50,578 nucleotides of DNA from an uncultured Clostridia bacterium (GTDB taxonomy: Bacteria > Bacillota > Clostridia > Christensenellales > Aristaeellaceae): NCBI GenBank assembly GCA_946536315.1, contig CAMNEH010000006.1, forward strand, positions 1-50,578, read 5' to 3'. Positions 1 to 7,308 of this stretch are shown piece after piece (the stretch's first letter is position 1; each line of letters begins with the position of its first letter). Position numbers and translations under genes: made by a program. The notes below the pieces were generated by a model. It ran no database searches. It was not told the DNA's origin and saw only the letters and a program-made list of their open reading frames with translations.

Positions 1-321
1 AGGAGAAATGCGCCTCTGTCGTCCCGTCCAGCGTCTCCATCTGCTTCAGCTGCCGTTCGTGCTCCCAGGTGTAGGCCAGGTCCCGTCGTTCGTCGGGTTC
101 CCGACCGCGTCATACGTGATCGCCTTCGTCGTCACGCCGTCCGCCGTCACACTGATGGATGTCAGCTGGTCCTTCCAGTCCGCGTACCCATAGGTGTAGG
201 TGACGGTTTCCTGCACCGTGCCGGAGCCTGTCGTGTAGGCGTACCGCTTCTTCGTCAGGATGTTCCCGCCGCGGTCATGTGTCCTTTCTATAATCACCCC
301 CCCATTGATGTAGCCACCCAC
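1..321 (-). pseudogene. rhs/YD-repeat fragment, frameshifted
   Basis: The minus strand encodes a stretch typical of Firmicutes RHS/YD-repeat wall-associated proteins: GGNILTKKRYAYTTG, then TYTYGYADWKDQLTSI, then ITYDAVGNPTNDGTW. Near position 79 the frame breaks. One missing G would restore DGTW followed by AYTWEHERQLKQM, the expected continuation of a YD repeat, and that second frame stays open to the window edge. Upstream, at about 321-490, the frame is open but does not look like an RHS repeat, so the 5' junction of this piece looks rearranged. It follows an rhs N-terminal fragment on the same strand, so both are probably remains of one deleted gene. A sequencing indel could explain the frameshift but not the missing middle. 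The gene continues or ends outside the window. Confidence 0.7.
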
Positions 322-514
322 TTCTGTGTCTGCTTGCCCGCTGATTGCTGCATTCGCGATACAAATTCCATATGGTTCTATGGCAGGCTGGCGTTGTAGC
401 CTGTGAAGCAGCCGTTGCAGATCTCAATGTCCGTGATATTGCGTTTCCCGCGTCATTGATATGATATAACAAAGGTTTCCCGACTGTCAAGCCGCCGCCC
501 GCGTGAAACAGTTG

Positions 515-835
515 TCACGATACTCCGCCGCCGGGAGTGAAGGTGACCTGCAGGTCCGGGGAATCATCAAGCAATACACTGTCCGCTTCCTTCAGGGTGT
601 GGTCGATATCGAGCCATTCTCCCTTTCCGCCCAGACAGTGCAACGGTTCCGGATAGAGCACCGCCTGAAACCGCCCGCTGCCCAGGTCATAGGTTTTGGT
701 GAATGCGGTGCGCCGAGAAGGGACTTCTTTGCCGGGCAGCGCGTTGAATTGCTCGTGGAGATGGAACTGGTGAGTTGGCGTTACCGTTTCAATATCACTG
801 TCGGATAGCCGCTGAGTGGTGATCGTTTCGGACAT
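515..835 (-). pseudogene. N-terminal fragment of an rhs/wall-associated protein
   Basis: This ORF of about 106 codons begins with MSETITTQRLSDSDIETV and carries the segment SRRTAFTKTYDLGSGRFQAV, then YPEPLHCLGGKGEWLDID, which matches the usual start of Clostridial RHS-type proteins (RTA-x-SKTYDLGDG..YPEPVHY..GEW-x-EIDNTL). The start at 835 is chosen because AGGAGGT lies 8 nt upstream (minus strand, 843-849). The reading stops after VTFTPGGGVS, where a full-length protein would run on for well over a thousand residues. What follows on the same strand is the frameshifted YD-repeat remnant, so this is best read as the head of an internally deleted gene. A short secreted or immunity-like product cannot be excluded, but there is no signal peptide. 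Confidence 0.65.
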
Positions 836-1193
836 GCCGGGCACCTCCTGTGTGGGTCTTCTGAAATTGATTTGCCGAAGCAAAATGTGCTTACGCAAAT
901 ATAGACGTCACAGAAAGGGGTTTTATTGCATCATTTGAAAAGTATTCCAGAAAAGACGACCGTAATGACATGATACCAAATCGATGCGCCGGACAAAGGG
1001 CTGAATGAGTGGAAGAGGAGGAAAGAAATCTGCATTGTGGAGCGTGTATCTTGCATGCATTCGGGTTTTGTGGTATGATACGCGGCGGAAGGCAAAAAAG
1101 ATTTCAGGAAGCGCTGCCATCGCCTTCCGTGGCGCGTATCAACAGGTGCAGACACCAAACGGTGCGCAAAATCAGGTAAAGGAGAGTAAAGTC
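836..1193. other. intergenic region between rhs remnant and LysM peptide gene
   Basis: These 358 nt carry the ribosome binding site of the rhs fragment (843-849, minus). At 871-884 there is a tight hairpin, TTTGC-CGAA-GCAAA, which on the minus strand has a UUCG loop and would sit in the rhs leader. The right part has the LysM gene promoter (1051-1079), its roughly 108-nt leader and its ribosome binding site (1178-1186). Open frames across the region on both strands lack ribosome binding sites and recognisable content. Confidence 0.6.
1051..1079 (+). promoter_or_regulatory. sigma-A type promoter of the LysM peptide gene
   Basis: The -35 box TTGCAT (1051-1056) and -10 box TATGAT (1074-1079) are 17 nt apart. 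TGG directly before the -10 box makes it an extended -10. Transcription should start near 1086, which leaves a leader of about 108 nt before the start codon at 1194. The promoter lies inside the upstream open frame, so translation cannot begin at 1005. Confidence 0.75.
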
Positions 1194-1442
1194 ATGAGTG
1201 AGTGGGAAAACAAAGCGGCGGAAGAGCTGAGCGTAGAAGAAATGAACGAGATCGCCGGTGGCGCCTTCAAGCCCCTGCCGATCAAGACGGGCTTTATCGT
1301 GTACCAGATTCAGAAGGGTGACACCCTCGGCCGCATCGCGAAAGCGTTCGGCGTCACCATCAACGATGTGATGAAGTGGAACCCGAAGATCACCGATAAG
1401 AACAAGATCTACTATGGTGATTATCTCTATATCAAGCGCTGA
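1194..1442 (+). CDS. small LysM peptide with double-glycine (RiPP/bacteriocin-type) leader
   Basis: This 82-residue protein has two parts. Residues 1-23, MSEWENKAAEELSVEEMNEIAGG, form a classic double-glycine leader: acidic, with the ELS-x-EEMNEIAGG signature seen on class II bacteriocins and other peptides cut and exported by C39-peptidase ABC transporters. Residues from about 34 to the end form one LysM domain (VYQIQKGDTLGRIAKAFGV, then MKWNP and YYGDYLYI), which in known families binds N-acetylglucosamine-containing glycans such as peptidoglycan. The start at 1194 is set by AAAGGAG about 10 nt upstream. Its own promoter precedes it and a hairpin follows. No C39 transporter is in the window. 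The inferred product is a 59-residue LysM mini-protein released outside the cell. Cleavage after GG is predicted from the motif only. Confidence 0.85.
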   Translation: MSEWENKAAEELSVEEMNEIAGGAFKPLPIKTGFIVYQIQKGDTLGRIAKAFGVTINDVMKWNPKITDKNKIYYGDYLYIKR

Positions 1443-1462
1443 TGCATACCCACTGTTCCAGC

Positions 1463-1506
1463 AGCCTGTGCTCCGGTGATCCGGGGCACAGGCTATTGGT
1501 GTTTTA
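1463..1506 (+). terminator. hairpin after the LysM gene, terminator or attenuator
   Basis: The arms AGCCTGTGCTCCGG (1463-1476) and CCGGGGCACAGGCT (1481-1494) form a 14-bp stem with one G-T pair and a TGAT loop. It is followed by attggtgtttta, a poor T-tract. Only 24 nt separate it from the next start codon and no promoter is visible there, so partial readthrough into the MATE gene is likely. Confidence 0.7.
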
Positions 1507-1530
1507 ACCCTTGATTCAGGAGCACACAGC

Positions 1531-3288
1531 ATGGTCCGAAAGCTTGTCCGCCAGATGCTCACGGCGCAAATCCTGTCCGCGCTGACCGTTTCCCTTTGTC
1601 TGCTGATCGACAGCATCATGATCGGGCAGTTCCTGGGCGAGGACGCGGTGGCCGCGTACGGCCTGGCGAACCCGATGCTGCTGGCGATCGGGGCCATCGG
1701 GTCGCTGCTGGCGGCGGGCATCCAGGTGGCGTGCAGCAGATCGCTGGGCCGCGGCTCGCAGGAGGAGACCAACGCGGGCTTTTCTTCGGCCGTCGCGGTG
1801 AGCGCCGTCATTTCCATCGCGTTCATGGCGCTGGTGCTTCTGTTCAGCGCCCCGCTCGCGCGGGTGATGGGTGCCGGAAAATCCGATCGGCTGTTTGAGC
1901 AGACGCGGGATTACCTGACCGGCTTCTGCATCGGAGCGCCTGGGTCCATGGGCGCGCTGGTGCTGATTCCCTTTCTGCAGATGGCCGGTCAGAGCGGGCT
2001 GCTGATCGTCGCGGTCATCGGTATGACGGTGTCGGATATCGCACTGGATATCCTGAACGTTACGGTGTTCCATGGCGGCATGTTCGGCATGGGCCTGGCG
2101 TCCTCCCTGAGCTATTATGTGGCCATGGCGGTCGCGGCGTTCTATTTTCTGTCCGGGCGGTGTGTGTTCCGCTTCTCCATGCGCGGCGTCACATTCAGGA
2201 AGATCCTGGAGCTGCTGCGCGGGGGATTGCCGGCCGGCGTCGGCATGGCCGCCTCGGTGCTGCTCATTTTTGCGCTGAACCGCTTTGCGCGGAATTGGGG
2301 TGGCAGCGGCGCGATCGCCGCGCTGACGGTGATCACCACCATCGGCAACGCCGCCAACTGCATTACCACCGGGGTAGGCGGCGTATCGCTGACCCTGGCG
2401 GGGATCTTTGCCGGCGAGGAAGACCGCACCAGCCTGCGTGAGCTGATGGGGCTGCTGTTCCGCTGCTCCGTGCCGCTGGGACTGTGTATGGGCGCCGCCC
2501 TGGCGGTGTTCGCGCCGGCCATCGTATCGCTGTTCATTCCTGCAGCGGGGGCGACGCAGACAATGGCGACGCTGGGTGTGCGCCTGTTTGCCCTGGGCCT
2601 GATCCCCTCGTGCGTGAACGCCGCGATGAAAAACATGTATCAGGCGACGGACCGCGCCCTGCTGACCGAGGGCATCTCGGTGGTCGAAGGCGCTGTCCTG
2701 CCCGTGCTCGCGGCGCTGGCCGGGCACGCGGCCCTGGGGCTGAACGGACTGTGGCTGTACTTCGCGCTGGGCGAATGGCTGACCGTGGTGTGCATCGGCG
2801 CGTACATCCGCCTTCGTGCGGGACGCTGGCCGTGGCAGGACGGGGCCTACCTGCTGCTCAGGCCGGATTTCGGCGTCAGTGCGGACCGGCTGCTGGAGGA
2901 GCGCATGGGGTCGATGGAGGAGGTCATCGCGTTTGCGCATCGGGCCGAGGCGTTTTGCGCAGGCCTGGGCCAGAGCGCGCGGGTCAGCCATCATATCGGG
3001 CTGTGCATTGAGGAAATGGCCGGCAACATCGTGCAGCACGGCTTCACGGCGGACAAAAAGGCGCATCATCTGTCCGTCCGCCTGATGAGCAAGCCGGAAG
3101 CGTGGATACTGCGGTTCAGGGACGATTGCGGCGCGTTCGACCCGGTCAGCTATGTGCCGAAGGGAGATGGCGACGCGCTGGGCATCCGCCTGGCGCTGGC
3201 GATCGCGGACGAGGCCAGCTATACCTACTCGCTGAACCTGAACAACCTCATGCTGAAGCTGCCGGCGGACCTGGAGCTGAAGGAGTAA
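1531..3288 (+). CDS. MATE-family transporter with C-terminal HATPase (RsbW/SpoIIAB-like) domain
   Basis: This is a 585-residue fusion. Residues 1 to about 440 form a twelve-helix MATE-type antiporter, with a typical start (LVRQMLTAQILSAL, then DSIMIGQFLGEDAVAAYGLA). Residues 450-585 form a GHKL ATP-binding domain of the anti-sigma-factor kind, with N-box EEMAGNIVQHG, G1-like DDCGAFDP and G2-like region GDALGIRLALAIADE. MATE proteins export drugs or metabolites using Na+ or H+ gradients. RsbW/SpoIIAB-type domains bind ATP and act as serine kinases or partner-switching anti-sigma factors. The start follows CAGGAG 8 nt upstream. PAP2 phosphatase and glycosyltransferase genes follow within one transcription unit, which points to an envelope-related cargo. 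The cargo and the role of the ATPase domain are unknown. Confidence 0.88.
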   Translation: MVRKLVRQMLTAQILSALTVSLCLLIDSIMIGQFLGEDAVAAYGLANPMLLAIGAIGSLLAAGIQVACSRSLGRGSQEETNAGFSSAVAVSAVISIAFMALVLLFSAPLARVMGAGKSDRLFEQTRDYLTGFCIGAPGSMGALVLIPFLQMAGQSGLLIVAVIGMTVSDIALDILNVTVFHGGMFGMGLASSLSYYVAMAVAAFYFLSGRCVFRFSMRGVTFRKILELLRGGLPAGVGMAASVLLIFALNRFARNWGGSGAIAALTVITTIGNAANCITTGVGGVSLTLAGIFAGEEDRTSLRELMGLLFRCSVPLGLCMGAALAVFAPAIVSLFIPAAGATQTMATLGVRLFALGLIPSCVNAAMKNMYQATDRALLTEGISVVEGAVLPVLAALAGHAALGLNGLWLYFALGEWLTVVCIGAYIRLRAGRWPWQDGAYLLLRPDFGVSADRLLEERMGSMEEVIAFAHRAEAFCAGLGQSARVSHHIGLCIEEMAGNIVQHGFTADKKAHHLSVRLMSKPEAWILRFRDDCGAFDPVSYVPKGDGDALGIRLALAIADEASYTYSLNLNNLMLKLPADLELKE

Positions 3289-3293
3289 TCGAT

Positions 3294-4235
3294 ATGCAGG
3301 GAAATGTGTTTTTTTTGCCGTTTGAGCCGGCGCTGATGACCTGGCTACAGGCGAATCTGCCCGCGGCGCTGATTTCTGTGCTTTCGTTCTTCTCCATGTT
3401 CGGGGAAGAGCTGATGCTGATCCTGATCCTGGGCTTCGTCTACTGGGGCCTGGACAAGCGCATAGGCAAATCGGTCGGGCTGGGCGTGCTGATGGGGCTG
3501 GTGTGGAATCCGATGATCAAGAACATCTTCCTGCGCCGGCGTCCGTATTTCGACCATGAAGGGATCCGCATCCTGCGCCCGGTCGAGCCTGGCGCGGACC
3601 TGATGGACCTGAACGCGCAGGGCTATTCCTTCCCCAGCGGACACTCCTCCAACGCTGTCACGGTGTACGGCGGCCTGGCGAAAGCCATCCGGAAAAAATG
3701 GCTGACGGTGGTGGGCTTCGTGCTGCCGCTGCTGGTGGGCTTTTCCCGTGTCGTGGTCGGCGCGCATTATCCCACGGACGTCCTGGCCGGCTGGCTGCTC
3801 GGCCTGGCCGCGATCGGCCTGACCCGGCTCGCGCAAAAGCGCATCCGCAGCACGCCGGTCTTGTACGGCGTCCTGCTGCTGACCGCGCTCCCGGGCCTGT
3901 TCTACTGCAGAAGCACGGATTACTTTACAGCGCTGGGACTGATGCTGGGCTTTATGGGCGGCACCCTGCTGGAGGAAGCGCGTGTGCGGTTTGAATCCAC
4001 ACGTCAGCCGCTGCGCCTCGCGCTGCGGCTGCTGGGCGGAGTGGCCATCTATTTTGCGCTCAATACATTGCTGAAGCTGCCGTTCTCCAGCGAGTTCCTG
4101 GACGGCGGCAGCATGGCCGCGCTGCTGGTCCGCTGCGCGCGCTACGCCGTCATCGCGTTCGTGGAGTTCGGCATCTATCCGATGCTCTTCAGGATGACGG
4201 GAAAATGGTTTGAGCATCCAGCCGGACAGAACTGA
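3294..4235 (+). CDS. PAP2-family membrane phosphatase
   Basis: This 313-residue membrane protein carries the complete acid phosphatase/PAP2 signature: K-x6-RP in KNIFLRRRPY (about residue 76), PSGH in SFPSGHSSN (about 114) and SR-x5-H-x3-D in SRVVVGAHYPTD (about 151). PAP2 enzymes of this size remove phosphate from lipid phosphates such as undecaprenyl diphosphate or phosphatidic acid at the membrane. The start at 3294 is set by AAGGAG (3280-3285), which overlaps the stop of the MATE gene; the gap is 5 nt. A longer open frame begins at 3102 inside the MATE gene, but it has no ribosome binding site. The C-terminal 130 residues add further hydrophobic helices. A glycosyltransferase follows, so a polyprenyl-phosphate substrate is a reasonable guess. 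Confidence 0.9.
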   Translation: MQGNVFFLPFEPALMTWLQANLPAALISVLSFFSMFGEELMLILILGFVYWGLDKRIGKSVGLGVLMGLVWNPMIKNIFLRRRPYFDHEGIRILRPVEPGADLMDLNAQGYSFPSGHSSNAVTVYGGLAKAIRKKWLTVVGFVLPLLVGFSRVVVGAHYPTDVLAGWLLGLAAIGLTRLAQKRIRSTPVLYGVLLLTALPGLFYCRSTDYFTALGLMLGFMGGTLLEEARVRFESTRQPLRLALRLLGGVAIYFALNTLLKLPFSSEFLDGGSMAALLVRCARYAVIAFVEFGIYPMLFRMTGKWFEHPAGQN

Positions 4236-4271
4236 CCCAATTATACTGCTACTATCGGAGGCGCGAACGGC

Positions 4272-5294
4272 GTGCAACAGAAACTGCTCACGGTCACAGT
4301 GCCGTGCTACAATTCAGAAGCTTATATGCGCAGGGCGGTCGACAGCCTGCTGACCGGGGGAGAGGCGCTGGACATCATCATCATCGACGACGGATCGAAG
4401 GACGGAACGGGCGCGATCGCCGACGAATACGCGGCCAGGCATCCGGACGTCGTGCGCGCCGTGCACCAGCCCAACGGCGGACACGGCGCGGGCATCAACC
4501 ATGGCCTTGCGCTGGCGAAGGGCCTGTACTTCAAGGTGCTCGATTCGGACGACCGGGCGGACCCCGCGGCGCTCGCGGCGCTGTTGGCCGCCATGCGCGG
4601 CCTGACGGCGGACCCGGTGGACCTGGTGGTGCACGATTACGTCTATGACCGCCCGGACCGGGAAGCGGCCCACCGCATCAGCTACAGGCACGCCTTTCCC
4701 GCCGGACGGCGCTTCACCTGGGACGAGGCGAAGCGCATCGGCCCCGGGACGCAATTCATGATCCATGCGATGTGCTACCGTACGCAGCTGCTGCGCGATA
4801 TGGGGCTGACGCTGCCGGAACACTGCTTTTACGAGGATAACCTGTACATCTACCGCCCGCTGCCGCAGGTGCGCACGCTGTATTACTGCCCGGAGCCGGT
4901 CTACGGCTATTTTGTCGGACGCGCGGACCAGTCCGCGAATCATGCGGTGCTGCTGAAGCATATCGATAACATCGCGGATATCGCCCGGGAGATGGTGTGC
5001 TCCTACCCGCTCGCGACGCTGAACGCGCAGCCGAAAAAGCTACGCCGGTACATGCTGAACAACGCCTGCGGCAACCTGTGCACCGCCGGCGCGCAGTTTG
5101 CGATGATCGGCTCGCCGCACACCCGCGAGCTGCACCGGGGCGTCAACGAAGCCATCCGGAGGTTTGACCCCGCGCTGTACCGCGCCGTGCGCCGCAACCT
5201 GCTCGGCTTTGCCGGCACATCGGAAAACCCTGCGGTCAAGAAGCTGCTCGTATTCTTCTATCATACCGTCCGCAAAATCATCCGGACGGAATGA
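4272..5294 (+). CDS. family 2 glycosyltransferase
   Basis: The product (340 residues, GTG start) opens with a GT-A fold: TVTVPCYNSEAYMRRAVDSL, then DIIIIDDGSKDGTG (nucleotide-binding aspartates), NGGHGAGINHGLALAKG and the metal-binding LDSDD at about residue 93. The family transfers sugars from nucleotide donors to acceptors in exopolysaccharide, teichoic acid or glycolipid synthesis. The protein appears soluble or peripheral, since no clear transmembrane segment is seen. GTG at 4272 is chosen because CGGAGG (4256-4261) precedes it by 10 nt. It is the last gene of the LysM-MATE-PAP2-GT2 run and is followed by a strong hairpin at 5347. Its donor and acceptor cannot be read from the sequence. 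Confidence 0.88.
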   Translation: MQQKLLTVTVPCYNSEAYMRRAVDSLLTGGEALDIIIIDDGSKDGTGAIADEYAARHPDVVRAVHQPNGGHGAGINHGLALAKGLYFKVLDSDDRADPAALAALLAAMRGLTADPVDLVVHDYVYDRPDREAAHRISYRHAFPAGRRFTWDEAKRIGPGTQFMIHAMCYRTQLLRDMGLTLPEHCFYEDNLYIYRPLPQVRTLYYCPEPVYGYFVGRADQSANHAVLLKHIDNIADIAREMVCSYPLATLNAQPKKLRRYMLNNACGNLCTAGAQFAMIGSPHTRELHRGVNEAIRRFDPALYRAVRRNLLGFAGTSENPAVKKLLVFFYHTVRKIIRTE

Positions 5295-5346
5295 GCGGCG
5301 CGGCCGCCGGACTGATCCGGTTCCCCCACATATATGGACATGAACA

Positions 5347-5376
5347 GGGCTCACGCTTGAAGCGTGAGCCCTTTAA
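5347..5376 (+). terminator. intrinsic terminator between convergent genes
   Basis: GGGCTCACGCT (5347-5357) pairs perfectly with AGCGTGAGCCC (5361-5371) over a TGA loop, followed by tttaat. It lies between the glycosyltransferase (plus) and the NAGPA protein (minus). The T-rich tail is on the plus side, so it mainly ends the plus-strand transcript, though the hairpin could serve both. Confidence 0.8.
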
Positions 5377-5404
5377 TGATCCGGACTGTTTTCTGCGATA
5401 GGGG

Positions 5405-7273
5405 TTACTGCGCGCTGTCCGAAACGCCGACGCCGAGGACCTCGGTCTGCTTGCGCGCGTCGGCGGTGTAATTGCCCATCTGGTTGACGTATTCGCCCAT
5501 GAACATCATGGACGCGGTGCCGCCGCCGTCCAGGTTGTAGGCGACCGTGCAGCCCTTCGCCTGGAAAAGCTCAGCAAATTCCTTGACCGTGCAGCCGACG
5601 CTGATGTTCTTGCGTCGGCCCTCCATGACGATGGAGACATAGTGCCCCGGGCTGACCATGCCGACGCCGCTGCGGGGATTGTCCTTCTGCCGCGCGCTGA
5701 TGTCCAGCGCCTGGGCGGTCACCTGGCCGTCGATCAGCAGCGCCGGTCCAAAGGACAGCACGTCGTACGCGCCGCGTGCCTGCAGCTCAGCGGCGGTGAT
5801 GCCGTCATAGTCGTAGACCTCGGTGTTTCCGTCCGGATAGAAGGCCAGGATGTCACGATTGGGGATGGTCGTCCACAGCTTTTTGGCGGGATCGTCATAG
5901 AGGATCTCGCCCTGACGCAGGATGATGCCGACGGGCATCACCTTTTTCTTGGCGTTGCGCTGGACGCGGTAATAATACCAGTCGGAGTTCATGGCGAACA
6001 CCAGGCGGTTTTCGCGCGCGATCTTCGCGACTTCGACGGTTTTTTTCGTTTTGGGATTGCCTTCGTGGTAGAACACGCGCAGGTATTCGTCTGATCCCGG
6101 CCGCGTGAAGATATCGGCCTCGAACCAGCGCCACGGCCGGTTCTTCGCAGGCGTATCCGTTTTCTGGACGATCTCCACGCGCAGGTCCTGGCTGGCGTAC
6201 AGCCACAGGCCGTTGTCGGGATCCGCGAGCACAAACTCCGCTTCACCGGCAGGCAAAAATCCTTCTTCCGTCAGCGCGGGGAAACGGTCCGCGTGCGCGC
6301 TCTCAAACCGGACTGTCGCGGTGTCGGCGGCAACAGCTTGCTCCGGCGCGTCTCCGTCGTCCGCGGCGGTTTCGCCGTCTGTAGAGGGCGCGTCAGCTTC
6401 GCTGGCTGCCGGTTCCGCGACGGAAAGCTCGTCCTCAGAAGGCGTATCGGTTTCGGTGGCTGCCGGTTCCGTGGCCGCGGCCTCGTCCCCGGAAGGCGCA
6501 TCGGCCGCGTCCGCTGCCGGCTCCACAGCAGGCGTGATGGCCGCGGCAGGCACGATCTCCCATGGCGCGTCGAGCGTCCCTTCGCCGTTCAGCGCGCTGA
6601 GCGCGCTCAGGGCCAGGCGGATGACGGGACGGACGCCCAGGTTCTGCACCTCGACGCAGATATAGCCCAGCTTGCCGTCATCCATGACGCGGCGGTGGGC
6701 ATAGGCCTTGGATTCGCTGGGCGTGCGTGACCAGTAGGGGGAATACTGCTTCGCGCCCTGGTAGACGTACAGGCCGTTTGCCTTGGCGTAGGCAGTACTC
6801 TGCGCCTGGCGCAGCTTTTCGGCGGTGAAGCCGTAGTTTTTGTTTTTGACATCGTTGATGTCCATCAGGCTGACCAGTCCGCCGTCCGCCTGCGTTGCGA
6901 GCGCGGAGCGCTCCTCAGCGGTAAAGGCGGCCTGGAGGAACTCCGTGTTCAGGTAACCGAACAGCTCGGAGGTCTCCCAGCCGGCGTACGGCGCGGCGGC
7001 CTTGTTGACCGGGTAGCAGTTCGGATCGACCCGATGCGCGAACAGGATGTACTCGCTCATCAGGTAAGCCTCCTGACCGTCCACGCTCAGTACGCGCCAC
7101 AGGATGGGCCGGACCGTACCGTCCGCGTCAGTGGGATACGCGCCGAATTGCGCGTACTGCCAGGCGCGGGTCTTGCCCTGGTACCCCTGCAGCGCGTCGG
7201 GAGAAGCGGCCATGGCCGAAAGGCTGATCAGCAGCGCGCCGATCAGCAGCAGAATGAGAAGCGTCTTTTTCAT
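5405..7273 (-). CDS. secreted DUF6273 plus phosphodiester glycosidase (NAGPA) protein
   Basis: The product has 622 residues. Residues 1-22 are a signal peptide (MKKTLLILLLIGALLISLSA). Residues 35-235 resemble DUF6273, a domain of unknown role with the pattern ILWRVLSVDGQEAYLMSEYIL, then FGYLNTEFLQAAFTAEE and YWSRTP. Residues 240-325 are a low-complexity Ala/Glu/Pro/Thr linker of imperfect repeats. Residues from about 330 to the end match the NAGPA family (phosphodiester glycosidase, formerly DUF2233), with the hallmark YNLDGGGTASMMF near the C-terminus. Human NAGPA uncovers mannose 6-phosphate by removing GlcNAc, and bacterial members are thought to act on phosphodiester-linked sugars in exopolysaccharide or teichoic acid. 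The start follows AGAGGT. It lies 35 nt downstream of fruK and probably shares the promoter at 8284. Confidence 0.85.
   Translation of the reverse strand: MKKTLLILLLIGALLISLSAMAASPDALQGYQGKTRAWQYAQFGAYPTDADGTVRPILWRVLSVDGQEAYLMSEYILFAHRVDPNCYPVNKAAAPYAGWETSELFGYLNTEFLQAAFTAEERSALATQADGGLVSLMDINDVKNKNYGFTAEKLRQAQSTAYAKANGLYVYQGAKQYSPYWSRTPSESKAYAHRRVMDDGKLGYICVEVQNLGVRPVIRLALSALSALNGEGTLDAPWEIVPAAAITPAVEPAADAADAPSGDEAAATEPAATETDTPSEDELSVAEPAASEADAPSTDGETAADDGDAPEQAVAADTATVRFESAHADRFPALTEEGFLPAGEAEFVLADPDNGLWLYASQDLRVEIVQKTDTPAKNRPWRWFEADIFTRPGSDEYLRVFYHEGNPKTKKTVEVAKIARENRLVFAMNSDWYYYRVQRNAKKKVMPVGIILRQGEILYDDPAKKLWTTIPNRDILAFYPDGNTEVYDYDGITAAELQARGAYDVLSFGPALLIDGQVTAQALDISARQKDNPRSGVGMVSPGHYVSIVMEGRRKNISVGCTVKEFAELFQAKGCTVAYNLDGGGTASMMFMGEYVNQMGNYTADARKQTEVLGVGVSDSAQ
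6360..6545. repeat. imperfect direct repeats encoding the Ala/Glu/Thr linker
   Basis: Units of roughly 60-70 nt recur, each carrying a version of gctgccggttccg followed by a Ser/Glu-rich segment. They encode PAATETDTPSEDE, PAASEADAPSTD and related peptides. They join the DUF6273 and NAGPA domains and could vary in copy number. Confidence 0.6.
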
Positions 7274-7308
7274 GTTGAGACCTCTGAGAGATGATTTGGG
7301 GATGTGAT

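Noticed and set aside
1005-1193. Longer start for the LysM peptide
   Set aside because: The promoter boxes at 1051-1079 lie inside it, and the double-glycine leader with a ribosome binding site fixes the start at 1194.
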